A DNA stretch of 64,000 nucleotides from [Clostridium] innocuum (GTDB taxonomy: Bacteria; Bacillota_I; Bacilli_A; Erysipelotrichales; Erysipelotrichaceae), in the NCBI GenBank assembly GCA_012317185.1, contig CP048838.1, positions 2,914,001-2,978,000 on the forward strand, written 5' to 3'. The notes under the pieces were generated by a model. It ran no database searches and was not told where the DNA came from. It saw only the letters and a list, made by a program, of their open reading frames with translations. Below are positions 35,017-44,411 of the stretch, piece by piece; the first letter of the stretch is position 1; the number at the start of each line of letters is the position of its first letter. The position numbers and the translations under genes are program-made.

Positions 35017-36396
35017 TTACTGTTGTTCCTTTACCAGCTCATCCACCACTTCATCCAGCTTCATTCCGCGGCTTCCCTTCACCAGCAGCATGCATTCCTT
35101 ATGCATATAGGGTCTCAGGTAGTTCAAAAGCTCTTCCTTATCTGTAAAATGACGCACCAGTGTATGCTCCATATTATCTCTTGCCCCCTGTGCAATATAA
35201 CATGCCATGTCTCCGATTGTGAGAACCTCCTGCAAATGATAGCTGCTGATATCCTTACCCAGTGTGTAATGAATCATATCACTCGTTTCTCCAAGCTCCA
35301 GCATATCGCCCAGCACCGCCAGTTTATAGGGTATGTCAAATTCCTCCATGGTATCCACCGCAGCCAAGGCACTCTGCGGATTGGATTTATAGGAATCATT
35401 CAAAATCAGACACTGATTCACCCTGACAAGCTCATTGCGCAGTCCGGTCTTCTCCACGCTTGCAAAGCCCTGCGCTATTTCTTCCTCATCCAGCCCAAGT
35501 GCCCTTGCAGCGATCCATGCCGCTGTGGCATTCATCGCCTGATGCTTTCCAATCATGTCCAGGTGGTACACCTGATCTTTGATGGAAAAACACAGACCGT
35601 CTGGCAGCTGATGCACCTGATGCACGACTACATCATTTTGCTCATCCTTACCAAACGTACGGATTTTAATGCAGCCCGGTATCTGCTTTTCAATGGCGGC
35701 ATTGCGCAGAAGCTGCTGATCTCCATTATAAATCAGCAATCCATGCTCCCCAAGCCCCTCTGTAATCTCCATCTTCGCTCTGGCTATATTCTCCATGGTT
35801 CCAAGGTTTTCCAGATGTGCAGTACCGACATTGGAAATAATAGCGATATCCGGACGCACGATCTGTGTCAGAAAGGAAAGCTCCTGCAGATTCTCCATTC
35901 CCATTTCCACAACCGCAGCCTCACAGTTTTCCGACAAAGAAAGAAGTGTTAACGGTACACCGATTTCATTATTGTAGTTTCCAAGTGTTTTCTGCGTAAT
36001 AAAATGCTTTGCAAGTACGGAGGCAAGGATATCCTTCGTACTCGTTTTTCCATTGCTGCCGGTAACTCCGACAACCTTCATATTCAGCTGATCACGATAA
36101 GCCTTAGCCAGCTGCTGCAAAGCTGCTGTTGTATCATCTACTAGAATGACGACAATCTCCTTGGGAGGATTCGCTTCCCTTCGTTCCCACAAGACAGCCC
36201 TCGCACCGTTATAAATGGCCTGCTGCACATAGGCATGCCCGTTGTTGTTCGCTCCATGAATCGGTATATACAGGTTTCCCTCTACCACCTTTCTGGAGTC
36301 AATGCAGACACCCTGTATTTTTTCCTCAATATCTGCATTTTCTATGTAATCCGCATCCAGCATGCGGATAATAGCGTCTATCGATCGGATAATCAT
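35017..36396 (-). CDS. murF: UDP-MurNAc-tripeptide--D-Ala-D-Ala ligase MurF
   Basis: A 459-residue Mur ligase with the P-loop GVTGSNGKTSTKD, NYNNEIGVPLTLL and the C-terminal LNDSYKSNPQSALAA region typical of MurF. It adds the terminal D-Ala-D-X dipeptide to the peptidoglycan precursor in the cytoplasm. It is the first gene of the cluster; the ligase starts 13 nt after its stop. The ATG at 36396 is preferred (AAGGG 9 nt upstream) over that at 36405. Confidence 0.94.
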   Translation of the reverse strand: MIIRSIDAIIRMLDADYIENADIEEKIQGVCIDSRKVVEGNLYIPIHGANNNGHAYVQQAIYNGARAVLWERREANPPKEIVVILVDDTTAALQQLAKAYRDQLNMKVVGVTGSNGKTSTKDILASVLAKHFITQKTLGNYNNEIGVPLTLLSLSENCEAAVVEMGMENLQELSFLTQIVRPDIAIISNVGTAHLENLGTMENIARAKMEITEGLGEHGLLIYNGDQQLLRNAAIEKQIPGCIKIRTFGKDEQNDVVVHQVHQLPDGLCFSIKDQVYHLDMIGKHQAMNATAAWIAARALGLDEEEIAQGFASVEKTGLRNELVRVNQCLILNDSYKSNPQSALAAVDTMEEFDIPYKLAVLGDMLELGETSDMIHYTLGKDISSYHLQEVLTIGDMACYIAQGARDNMEHTLVRHFTDKEELLNYLRPYMHKECMLLVKGSRGMKLDEVVDELVKEQQ

Positions 36397-36573
36397 ATGG
36401 TTCATCCCTTCTGTTTCCTATTTTCCTAAGCGCTTCTGTTCTCATGAAACGAAATAGGACTATATACACGCTAAATATTATATCATAAGCATCAGAAGTT
36501 GAAGCAAAGAATTTCGTAAAATTCATCAGCTTACGTAAATCGTAAGAATGTAAGCCTTTAACGAACTACACGG

Positions 36574-36610
36574 CAAAAAAACCACCGGAGTCAACACTGC
36601 AGCACCGTGG
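36574..36610 (-). terminator. Minus-strand intrinsic terminator after MerR gene
   Basis: On the minus strand CCACGG (36610-36605) pairs with CCGGTGG (36588-36582, one bulge) and is followed by seven T. Confidence 0.6.
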
Positions 36611-36693
36611 CTTATGAAACAGGGTATTGTGAGAATGGAATCACCCTGCACGCTTTTTTATACCGGCATCCACCCTGTAAGATGCACAGCTGC

Positions 36694-37518
36694 CTAGCGC
36701 TTCATGATCGGAGAATAGATTTCAGTGATATTCTCTTCCATATCTGCCACCTCATCCGGATGCGTGATGTAGACATCATACGGCGGAAGCCGATAGATAT
36801 AGCCTTCCGTTTCCATCCATTCCTGATGCCTTGCATAGACGGAAGGAATCTGGTGATAGCTTCCTCTGCATACGGTGCGGATACACAGCCCCGGTGAGAA
36901 ATCACGCGTACCCGTAACCCGCTCCTTTACCGGAATTGCAAATTCCATATCGAAGCCTTCATCCTGATACTCCTTGCTGTGATATATGGAAAGCGGCGCC
37001 TTGCAGATGGTCAGCCGTCCTTTGCGAATTTTTTCAAACAGTGGCTCATAAAAAGAAATAAAGCCCTTTGCACAGTCCTCCATATTTACCATGCGCCGTG
37101 TCGATAAAAGAAACATCTCCGGTACCTCGACCAGCTGTATATCTATATCATCCAGATATGACATGATCATCTCTTCTTTCTGCACTGTCGCTACATCCGC
37201 TTCCAGCTCATGAAGAGTCTGCTGCATCCAGAGTATCTGCTCCTGCAATATTTTGCGATGGGAAAGCAGGGCATTTTGCAATAGCTTTGATTCTCCCTGC
37301 TCCTCCCATTTCAGCAGTGTACGGATTTCATCCAGTGAAAAGCCGTATGTCTTCATACGGTTGATAAACAGCATATTCTTCAGCTGTTCGATGGCATAAT
37401 AGCGGTATCCGCTTTCTGCCTTGATACAAATCGGATTCAAAAGATCAATCGTTTCATAGTATCGCAGCGTTTTGGTGGAAACCTTGCATATTTTGGAAAA
37501 CTCACCGATTGTCAGCAT
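36694..37518 (-). CDS. MerR family regulator with GyrI-like effector domain (BmrR type)
   Basis: A 274-residue protein. The N-terminal MerR winged helix is LTIGEFSKICKVSTKTLRYYETIDLLNP, followed by a dimerisation helix (about 75-125) and a C-terminal GyrI-like/effector-binding domain of about 150 residues. BmrR-type proteins bind hydrophobic cations or other drugs and activate efflux genes by untwisting a promoter with a long spacer. Its own promoter has exactly such a 19-nt spacer, so it is probably autoregulated. No efflux gene lies beside it. Confidence 0.85.
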   Translation of the reverse strand: MLTIGEFSKICKVSTKTLRYYETIDLLNPICIKAESGYRYYAIEQLKNMLFINRMKTYGFSLDEIRTLLKWEEQGESKLLQNALLSHRKILQEQILWMQQTLHELEADVATVQKEEMIMSYLDDIDIQLVEVPEMFLLSTRRMVNMEDCAKGFISFYEPLFEKIRKGRLTICKAPLSIYHSKEYQDEGFDMEFAIPVKERVTGTRDFSPGLCIRTVCRGSYHQIPSVYARHQEWMETEGYIYRLPPYDVYITHPDEVADMEENITEIYSPIMKR

Positions 37519-37541
37519 ATTTATTCCTCCTGTTAACCTTT

Positions 37542-37572
37542 ATATTAAACCCTTACCCCGGGGACAAGTCAA
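37542..37572 (-). promoter_or_regulatory. MerR-type promoter/operator with 19-nt spacer
   Basis: TTGACT (37572-37567), a 19-nt spacer centred on the dyad CTTGTCCCCGGGGTAAGG, then TAATAT (37547-37542). Long spacers with a GC-centred dyad are the hallmark of MerR-controlled promoters. Confidence 0.75.
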
Positions 37573-37691
37573 CCCGCAAAATACGTGCTCACTGAATGGA
37601 TGAGATGCAGATCTGCCATGCGGATGCACAGATAAGACGCGATTACGTTGTGTTCCCCAAGCCTGCAATCATCGTTATCGTCTGCTGTATG

Positions 37692-37738
37692 AAAAAGGAA
37701 AGCCGGTTATCCTATAGACAGCGACAGCTTTCCTTTTC
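37692..37738. terminator. Bidirectional terminator-like hairpin downstream of PepD
   Basis: GGAAAGC and GCTTTCC arms with A/T-rich flanks: TTTTT after the hairpin on the minus strand and TTTTCT on the plus strand. It lies 75 nt after the PepD stop. Confidence 0.6.
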
Positions 37739-37812
37739 TACTGGTAAAATAGAATTATATGCTTGATATCAGATTCACCTAACCGGTAGGTCAAAATAAC
37801 GCATATCTTATC

Positions 37813-39246
37813 TTACAGCTCCTCCAGATAAGCCTTTAAAAGTGTAAAGGTCGCATCGAAGGATGCCAGATCCAGCGCTTCCTGCGGTGTATGAATATCC
37901 TGCATCTTCGGTCCCATGGTAACGATATCCATATCCTCATCCATGGCTTTGAAAACACCGCATTCCAGACCACCATGCACAGCCACCAGCTGCAGCTCTT
38001 TTCCCAGCACCTTTTGACATACTGCTTTCAGACATTCACGCATAGGAGAATCCGCACGATAGCTCCATGCCGGATATCTTGCCTCATGCTCGCTGTGAAA
38101 GCCGAATACCTCCGCAAGCGCATCCATCTCCATCGCCAGTGTATCCACATAGGATTCCATAGCTCCGCGTAAGGAAGCGTTGATGATGATTGCCTCCTCT
38201 TGCGTTGTCACAACACCGATGTTGCTGGACGCTGTACTCAGTCCTTCAATGCTCATGGAATGATGACGCAGACCGTTTGGCAGTGTCATCAAAAGCGTGA
38301 TCACCTCTTCACTGTCTTCAATGCATAAGACACCGTCACACGCCACTTCCTTTACAGCGACGTCAACACCGGCATCACTGAACTCCAGCTCCTTAGCAAA
38401 GATGGTTTTCATTTCCTGTACACAGGCCGCAACTGTTTCCAAATCCGCCTGACACACAAATGCCGCAGATGCTTCCCGAGGAATCGCATTGTCCTTGATT
38501 CCACCCTGTATCCAGCTCAGCTGTACACCATACCGACGGTTCAGCGTGAACAAGACCCGTGCCAGCAGCTTATTCGCATTCCCATGCTCCTTGTCGATTT
38601 CTCCGCCGGAATGTCCGCCGTGAAGTCCGAACACATCAATCTGATAGCCATTTCCATCATGCGGCACAAGAATGCGTTCCTTTTGCATAATGACATTCAC
38701 ACCCCCTGCACTTGTTGTGCAGGTGGCATTTTCTCCGCCATCATCCAGATTGATCATTCGCTTTGCCTGAAAATATTCCTTTTTCAGTGCCATGGCACCA
38801 AAGAGTCCCACCTCTTCCTGTACTGTAAACACGCATTCCAGAGGCGGGTGCTTCGCATCCGGATCGCTGAGCAGAGCCAGCATATAGGCAACACCGACGC
38901 CGTCATCTGCGCCAAGTGTTGTTCCCCTTGCCTTTAGAAAGCCGTCTTCAATATACAGCTTCAGTGCATCCTTTTCAAAATCAAAATCCGTATCCTTGTT
39001 CTTTTCGCATACCATATCCGTATGTGCCTGTAACAGCACAGGGGCATGATCCTCATAGCCGGCTGAAGCATCTTTATAGATGATGACATTATACAGTTCA
39101 TCCTGTATCCATTTCAGTCCGTGTTCCTTTGCAAACGCCACCAGATACGCACTGTATGCCTGCTCATGATAAGAGCCGTGCGGAATTGCCGTCATTTCTT
39201 CAAAATACTTCTGATGAGCCTTTTCATGATTCAAAATATGTTCCAT
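37813..39246 (-). CDS. pepD: Aminoacyl-histidine dipeptidase (PepD, M20C)
   Basis: A 477-residue cytosolic metallo-dipeptidase of the M20 family. Metal-binding segments are LLQAHTDMVCEKN, GTTLGADDGVGVAYML, FTVQEEVGLFGA and the NLDDGGEN region; VHGGLECGVF near the C-terminus is also typical of PepD. It hydrolyses Xaa-His and other dipeptides. Single gene with its own terminator region. Confidence 0.92.
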   Translation of the reverse strand: MEHILNHEKAHQKYFEEMTAIPHGSYHEQAYSAYLVAFAKEHGLKWIQDELYNVIIYKDASAGYEDHAPVLLQAHTDMVCEKNKDTDFDFEKDALKLYIEDGFLKARGTTLGADDGVGVAYMLALLSDPDAKHPPLECVFTVQEEVGLFGAMALKKEYFQAKRMINLDDGGENATCTTSAGGVNVIMQKERILVPHDGNGYQIDVFGLHGGHSGGEIDKEHGNANKLLARVLFTLNRRYGVQLSWIQGGIKDNAIPREASAAFVCQADLETVAACVQEMKTIFAKELEFSDAGVDVAVKEVACDGVLCIEDSEEVITLLMTLPNGLRHHSMSIEGLSTASSNIGVVTTQEEAIIINASLRGAMESYVDTLAMEMDALAEVFGFHSEHEARYPAWSYRADSPMRECLKAVCQKVLGKELQLVAVHGGLECGVFKAMDEDMDIVTMGPKMQDIHTPQEALDLASFDATFTLLKAYLEEL

Positions 39247-39358
39247 AGATTACCTCCGTATGTTCCCTGCTATTGTACCACATTTCATGAAGAAAACTCT
39301 ATTTCACACCCTAAAAAGCCCTGATTTTTAAAACGGCACGGAGCTGCTGAAACTGGAG

Positions 39359-39910
39359 CTACTGATAGATCCATACGCCAAGCAGACCGGACAGCAGCAT
39401 CAATGCAATCGGATTGATTTTCCATTTTCTGCTGATCCATAGCACGATGGCAAAAATAGCGACTGCCGCAGGCTGCAAAGAGGTCAGCTTCAAATCCCCG
39501 TTTTTGAAAAACGCAATTGCAAGCAGAATCAGTGCGGCGGACATGATCAGCCCCAGCGAGGCTGCCTTCAGGCCCTTCAGTATTTCCATGAAAAAGACGG
39601 AGGAGGAAAACCGCTGAAAGATATGATAGAGCACATAGGAAATAAGCACGCCCATACAAATGCAGCCAATGGTGGCTGCCAGTGCTCCGCTGACACCGGC
39701 TACCCGCATACCGACAAAGGTCGAGGTATTGACAGCCAGAGGCCCCGGCGTCATTTGCGAAATGGTTATGATATCCGTAAATTCCCGCATGCTCAGCCAG
39801 TGATTGGACAGCACCACCTGATCACGAATCATCGGGATGATGGCATAACCGCCACCAATGCTGAACAATCCGATACGGAAAAATGCAAAGAACAGCTGCA
39901 GCAGCTTCAT
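39359..39910 (-). CDS. Chromate transporter, half-length subunit (second of pair)
   Basis: A 183-residue membrane protein of the CHR/ChrA short type: FRIGLFSIGGGYAIIPMIRDQV, MTPGPLAVNTSTFVG. Half-size ChrA proteins work as heterologous pairs encoded by adjacent genes. It overlaps the upstream half by 4 bases (ATGA). Real substrates in anaerobes are uncertain; chromate or another oxyanion is family knowledge. Confidence 0.88.
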   Translation of the reverse strand: MKLLQLFFAFFRIGLFSIGGGYAIIPMIRDQVVLSNHWLSMREFTDIITISQMTPGPLAVNTSTFVGMRVAGVSGALAATIGCICMGVLISYVLYHIFQRFSSSVFFMEILKGLKAASLGLIMSAALILLAIAFFKNGDLKLTSLQPAAVAIFAIVLWISRKWKINPIALMLLSGLLGVWIYQ

Positions 39911-40470
39911 ATTCGCACACTCCTTCTCTTACAGTAAACACGCACCACACAAAGCAGCGCACTGGCGATGATAAGGATCGCCACGTTGATCTGAAAAAAA
40001 TAATTCAGCATGCAGACAAGCGGTGTCATGAGTGTAAAAAAGAATTCCTTTTCCTTACAAATCAGTGCGTACATATCCACAATCAAATCCACGATCAGCG
40101 CTGCCACACCAGCCTCCATTCCATGCAGAACAGCCTGTACGACCGTATTGTTTTGAATAACGGCATATAGCCTTGAAACTACCGCCAGAATCACTAACGG
40201 CGGTAAAATCGCAGCGATACAGCTGATGATCATTCCACTTACCCCTTTGACACGATAGCCTGCCAGGGCACTCATGTTAATTGCAATCGCACCTGGTGAG
40301 GATTGTGCAATCGCCGCAATCTTCATGAGCTCACCCTCGTCAAAATAGGCTTTTTTCTCCACATAATATTTTCGTATCATCGGTATCACCACATAGCCTC
40401 CGCCAAAGGTAAAGGTGCTGATAAATACATTGATACCAAACAGCCAGACAATATCTTTATAGCTTTTCAT
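39907..40470 (-). CDS. Chromate transporter, half-length subunit (first of pair)
   Basis: A 187-residue partner with the same half-ChrA signature: FTFGGGYVVIPMIRKYYVE, IAQSSPGAIAINMSALAGYRVKG. The ATG at 40470 has GGTGA upstream and lacks the extra N-terminal residues of the longer frame (to 40512). Transcribed divergently from the LysR regulator, which probably controls it. Confidence 0.88.
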   Translation of the reverse strand: MKSYKDIVWLFGINVFISTFTFGGGYVVIPMIRKYYVEKKAYFDEGELMKIAAIAQSSPGAIAINMSALAGYRVKGVSGMIISCIAAILPPLVILAVVSRLYAVIQNNTVVQAVLHGMEAGVAALIVDLIVDMYALICKEKEFFFTLMTPLVCMLNYFFQINVAILIIASALLCVVRVYCKRRSVRI

Positions 40471-40563
40471 TTTTATCACCATGTTTATGATAGCATTTGA
40501 CACCGGATACATAAAATTATATTATTTTATAAGATAGATAACCAAATGGTTATGGAGGTGAAC

Positions 40564-41445
40564 ATGGATATACGCAGATTTCGAATTTTTCAGGCAGTGG
40601 CTCAGGAAAAAAGCTTCACAAAAGCAGCACAGAAGCTGTATATGACGCAGCCTGCCGTATCCAAAGCAATTCATGAGCTGGAGGAAGAACTGCAGTTTCC
40701 TTTATTTGAACGGTTTCCAAAGAAGACGATTATGACGCCGGTTGGTGAACAGTTTCTCCAGCAGGTACAGCAGCTGCTGCAGCTATATGACAGCATGAAA
40801 CAGGATGCTGCTTCGTTACAGGAAGCCTCCATATTACAAATCGGCTCCAGTATAACGATTGCCAATGAGCTGCTTTGTCCGCTGATGAAGCAGTTGCAGC
40901 AGGCTTACCCAAAGCTGCAAATCCGTGTCACCGTAGCAAGTACCTCAGCGATTCTGGAACAGCTGCAGCAGCATGCGATTGATATTGCGTTTCTGGAGGG
41001 TGTCATACAGCAGGATTCTCTAATTGTCCAGCCGCTTTCCTTCTACCAGCTCAAGGCAGTCTGCAGTCCGGATTTTCTTGTCCATCATATGGTAGACAAG
41101 CTGAATACCCTGGCAGAGCTTCCTCTTCTCTTACGGGAAAAAGGAAGCGCAATCCGTGAAACCTTTGACAGCTTTATGCTATTGCACGATCTATGTCCGC
41201 AAGCCGCTTGGACATCGACCAATTCCACAGTTTTAATGAAGGGGGCACAGGAGGGCTTTGGAATCGCCATATTGCCGGAGCGAATGGTAAGAAAAAAACT
41301 GAAGCAGGGAGAATTATGTGAAATCCAATTGCCGCAGCTAAAGCTTATGAATGTCAATCATATTGTCTATAAGAAGCATAAGCATCTCAATGCCCCTATG
41401 CGTGAGCTGTTGAAGCTGGCAGAAAAACAGGAAGCTTATATGTAA
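40564..41445 (+). CDS. LysR family transcriptional regulator
   Basis: A 293-residue LTTR. The N-terminal HTH is DIRRFRIFQAVAQEKSFTKAAQKLYMTQPAVSKAIHELEEEL-like (family hallmark), followed by a periplasmic-binding-protein-like effector domain. GGAGGTGAAC precedes the ATG at 40564. It is divergent from the chromate transporter pair, the usual arrangement of an LTTR and its target. The ligand is unknown. Confidence 0.9.
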   Translation: MDIRRFRIFQAVAQEKSFTKAAQKLYMTQPAVSKAIHELEEELQFPLFERFPKKTIMTPVGEQFLQQVQQLLQLYDSMKQDAASLQEASILQIGSSITIANELLCPLMKQLQQAYPKLQIRVTVASTSAILEQLQQHAIDIAFLEGVIQQDSLIVQPLSFYQLKAVCSPDFLVHHMVDKLNTLAELPLLLREKGSAIRETFDSFMLLHDLCPQAAWTSTNSTVLMKGAQEGFGIAILPERMVRKKLKQGELCEIQLPQLKLMNVNHIVYKKHKHLNAPMRELLKLAEKQEAYM

Positions 41446-41514
41446 ATTTTACAATATAATACCTGATTGTCATTTAGTCGTGCTTCCTTTCATCAATGTT
41501 GACTTTCATTTTCG

Positions 41515-41650
41515 TGAACTTCCGCCAGCTATAGAGCAAGCGGCTTCTAATGAAAGCTTGCACATTCATCAAAACGTTTTGTTCGTGTTCAGATACACGT
41601 AACTGGTACGTTCACCGTACCTCTACTCCATCGCTCTCGCTTTGGCATAC
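41515..41650 (-). ncRNA. Candidate omega (guide) RNA region at the tnpB 3' end
   Basis: TnpB nucleases use an RNA that overlaps the 3' end of tnpB and ends at the element's right end. The stretch from the last tnpB codons to the GCGG-AAGTTCAC hairpin fits by position, including a palindromic GGTACGGTGAACGTACC segment. Boundaries are inferred, not seen. Confidence 0.35.
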
Positions 41651-43005
41651 ATGGATATACTTTTCGTATGATATTACTTGCTCCATTGATATCGGCATTC
41701 ATGAGAATGCCGTTTTTGCTTCTGTATAATCCTCGCTTGATTCTTTTCCCTGTGAAGGTATGCGCTACATCGTTTCCATAGACTGGTATCTGATCCTCGT
41801 CAATGGAACTAGCCTTCGATTGTATTGCTTCTTCACAGACCACGACTCTGATTCCTGCCGCTTCTCCTTTGTATTTGATCATTTCGATCAGCGTACGAAA
41901 CGGTATCTGCACAAATGTCTGATTGTTCTTCTTCCCCATATGGATACGCTTCTTCCAACCCGCATGATTTCCTACGACGATAACTTCGATTCCTTCCTCC
42001 ACACATAGATCTATTATTTTTCTTGATGCTTTGTGCAGGATATCCTTTACACGTCGATTTCGCTTTTCGCTGATACGTTTCATTCGTTTTGTTTGATGGA
42101 TCCCTTTGCTATCCTTCTTTCCAGTTCTTAGCAGTGAGCGATAATGTGCGATCTGTTTGTTATAGAATTGATTGACTGCTTTTATTTCATTTCCTTTTAT
42201 CAGCACAGGGTGGTGTCCACTCGTAAATGCAATCGCCATCAGATTATCAACACCAATATCAATGCCGGCTACTCTGGTTGCCTCATGGATTGTAATCGTC
42301 GGTTCCTTGATTTCTATCTCGCATACGATTTCAAGATTGATAGTATCTCCATTGGGAATCAGACGTACTTCCTTCAGCTTCTGTTCATGCAGATCCATCT
42401 TACCAAGATCATATCGATCACGTACACACCCTGCCTGCAGCACTGCCTTAGGAAACTTTACATACCAACCATGTTTGTCTTTTCTCAGTTTGCATATCTG
42501 ATTGGTAAAGATCAAGGGTTTATAACCGTCTTTGTCTGCATATCGAGGGATATGGGGGATTGCTTCATATTTGTCTGGATGTGCTTTGTAATCAGCTAAA
42601 GCAGCAAAAAAGCTTTTCCAGTCACGATACAGCATATGCAAAACATTCTGATTTGCCTGCGCAGGAAGAGCACGGTAATCGATCTGGTCACGCAATTTAA
42701 AAAAACCATCCAGATGCTGCATGGAAACAAAGCGATGATCATGATCAATGATGTGGATTGGTGTGCTATGATGCTTTTGACGTATGACATTCAATTCATC
42801 AACGACACCATTGAGTTCTTCCAGGACCTGTAACTCATGTGGAAAGCGATCCTCATTTGATTTGATGGAAGCACTGTACGCATTTCTTACATGGAACGAA
42901 GCAATGTTGTACAGATTTTTAGCACGATGTGTAAGAGCAGAAAAGCCGGGGGTTTTGCGGGTGATTAGCAGATAGGATACTAGAATATGTACGATATGAT
43001 TTCAT
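41589..43005 (-). pseudogene. tnpB: TnpB RNA-guided nuclease, frameshifted near the N-terminus
   Basis: The main frame (42794-41589, 401 codons) carries the RuvC motifs AGIDIGVDNL, VVCEE and MNADINGASNI. It lacks the four-cysteine zinc ribbon; the equivalent region reads SKASSIDEDQIPVYG and GKRIKRGLYRSKNG, as in a known zinc-less TnpB subgroup. The family N-terminus continues upstream in the same frame (HRAKNLYNIASFHVRNAY) with no start codon of its own. The ribosome site (GGAGGG) and ATG are at 43005 in another frame (MKSYRTYSSILSANHPQNP). Dropping one base in the C5 run at 42948-42952 joins them into 471 residues. It is therefore a one-base frameshift: inactivation, phase variation or a sequencing error. 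Confidence 0.8.
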
Positions 43006-43033
43006 ATTGGAAACCCTCCTTTTGTTGGCATCA

Positions 43034-43042
43034 TTATACCAC
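43034..43042 (-). promoter_or_regulatory. Extended -10 promoter of tnpB
   Basis: TGGTATAAT on the minus strand, about 30 nt before the ribosome site-ATG at 43005. Confidence 0.5.
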
Positions 43043-43783
43043 GAACGCAAGAGAAATTTAAGGAAAGATTCGTGAAAAACAGAAAGAAAACAAGGATGAA
43101 AAGAAAGATGGCTGCATTCATCACCCACCTGCTCATCGACCACTGAGGTGGGGGTATTCTGCCTGCTTTTTAGATAAAATAAAAGCTCGATTATTTAGAA
43201 GCCTCTATATCAAAAGCAAAAGGACTGCATAATCAGTCCCTTTGTACGTACATTCTTGCCTGTTTCCCACAATGCGCCAGTCCTATTTTTATCACCTTCT
43301 GCATAGGATAGCCATATTGCTTTTCTGTAATCTGGATACATGCCTGATGTGCTAAATCCTGTAAATCTTTGCTTACATCCTTCGTATATTTTAATTCAAT
43401 GATGATGGATGGATCTTCTGCATTCCTGTTTTTTAAACAGATATCGAATCTTCCCTCACCCTGTTCCCGATTACTGATAATCTCATAACGGTTATCTAAA
43501 CGTATGAGCATTCCCAGTAACAGCGTTTGATATGAATTTTCATTGATTAAATCAAAATAGCTCAATGTTTTCATCAGTATTTTCTGATAACCGTCTAAAA
43601 ATGCATCCCAATTCTGTTGAAGGAATTTATCTAGTAAAATATCCAGACTATTCTTGTCTATATGAAGATAATGTGCTGTAAGCGAACTAAATTCACTTAC
43701 AATTTCTTTGTTTGGTATCCTTAGAATATATTTCCCCAATAATGGATCAACAACTTTTTCCACTGTTAAATAACCGGCATTCA

Positions 43784-43803
43784 GGCACTGCCCGCCTGAG
43801 GCG
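43784..43803 (-). repeat. Short structured insert, type B (20 nt), copy 2
   Basis: Coding strand CGCCTCAGGCGGGCAGTGCC: hairpins CGCC-TCA-GGCG and GGC-AGT-GCC, both perfect. Removal gives TTA TTT GTG AAT GCC (LFVNA). Confidence 0.8.
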
Positions 43804-44027
43804 CAAATAATCCCCACAGACTGCTTGTTTCTCTGATTTCAAAAAAGGAAGTTTCAAAATTAACGAGAGTATTCACAGTTTCTGTTCTTATCAGCTCTTC
43901 ATATCCATCTTTGAAAGATGCCTCGCAGTCCTGCATCGCTGATTTTATCATTTTGTTTGAACTGGTATTCCCCCAGTAAGGGATAAGCTCCCCACGATTG
44001 ACATAGTTGATAATCGACCAGGGATTG

Positions 44028-44047
44028 GGCTCTGCCCACTAGCAGTG
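44028..44047 (-). repeat. Short structured insert, type C (20 nt), copy 2
   Basis: Coding strand CACTGCTAGTGGGCAGAGCC, identical to the copy 1 element at the homologous codon. Removal gives ATT TAC AAT CCC TGG (IYNPW). Confidence 0.8.
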
Positions 44048-44080
44048 TAAATATCAATTCCTCCCATATTGTAGCCATCA

Positions 44081-44100
44081 CGCCATGGGTGGGCAGCGCC
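44081..44100 (+). repeat. Short structured insert, type A (20 nt), copy 2, site 3
   Basis: Plus strand CGCCATGGGTGGGCAGCGCC: CGCC-ATG-GGTG (one G-T wobble) plus GGC-AGC-GCC. Inserted at TA^TG; creates an in-frame TAG on the coding strand. Confidence 0.8.
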
Positions 44101-44391
44101 TACATCTGTCGCACTGCATCGTCATATACAAAACCATAGGCTTCCAGCAGTTCCTTAACCTCTTGTTTCGTAAAACCAAAATATTCAGCATATTCTCGAT
44201 CCTTAACGGTACATACAAGCGGATTATTCAAATCAGAAAAGATGTTTTCTTTTGCAACCCGCTGAATACCTATGAGCATGGCATACTGCAAATCATTGCT
44301 TGTTTTCAATGAAGTGTGCAGCATGGATGCAAGTCCACCACGTAATTCATCATAAAAACCAAGAGCATGCGCTTCGATAAACGGTGTATCA

Positions 44392-44411
44392 CGCCATGGG
44401 CGGGCAGCGCC
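44392..44411 (+). repeat. Short structured insert, type A (20 nt), copy 2, site 2
   Basis: Plus strand CGCCATGGGCGGGCAGCGCC: two perfect mini-hairpins. Inserted at TA^TG within GAG TA^T GAT (EYD); creates an in-frame TAG on the coding strand. Confidence 0.8.

Larger units (their letters stand above)
41515..43160 (-). mobile_element. IS605/IS1341-type element carrying only tnpB
   Basis: Extends from a left-end hairpin upstream of tnpB (CCCACCT/AGGTGGG arms, about 43124-43153) to a right-end-like structure downstream (GCCGC...GCGG followed by AAGTTCAC on the minus strand, about 41514-41544). The GTTCAC end is typical of this group. No tnpA is present. The exact ends are uncertain. Confidence 0.55.

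Noticed and set aside
42919..43143. 74-codon open frame as an independent gene
   Set aside because: Its in-frame ATG at 43005 with GGAGGG is the start of tnpB; the body is joined to it by a one-base shift, so it is the N-terminus of tnpB rather than a separate gene.
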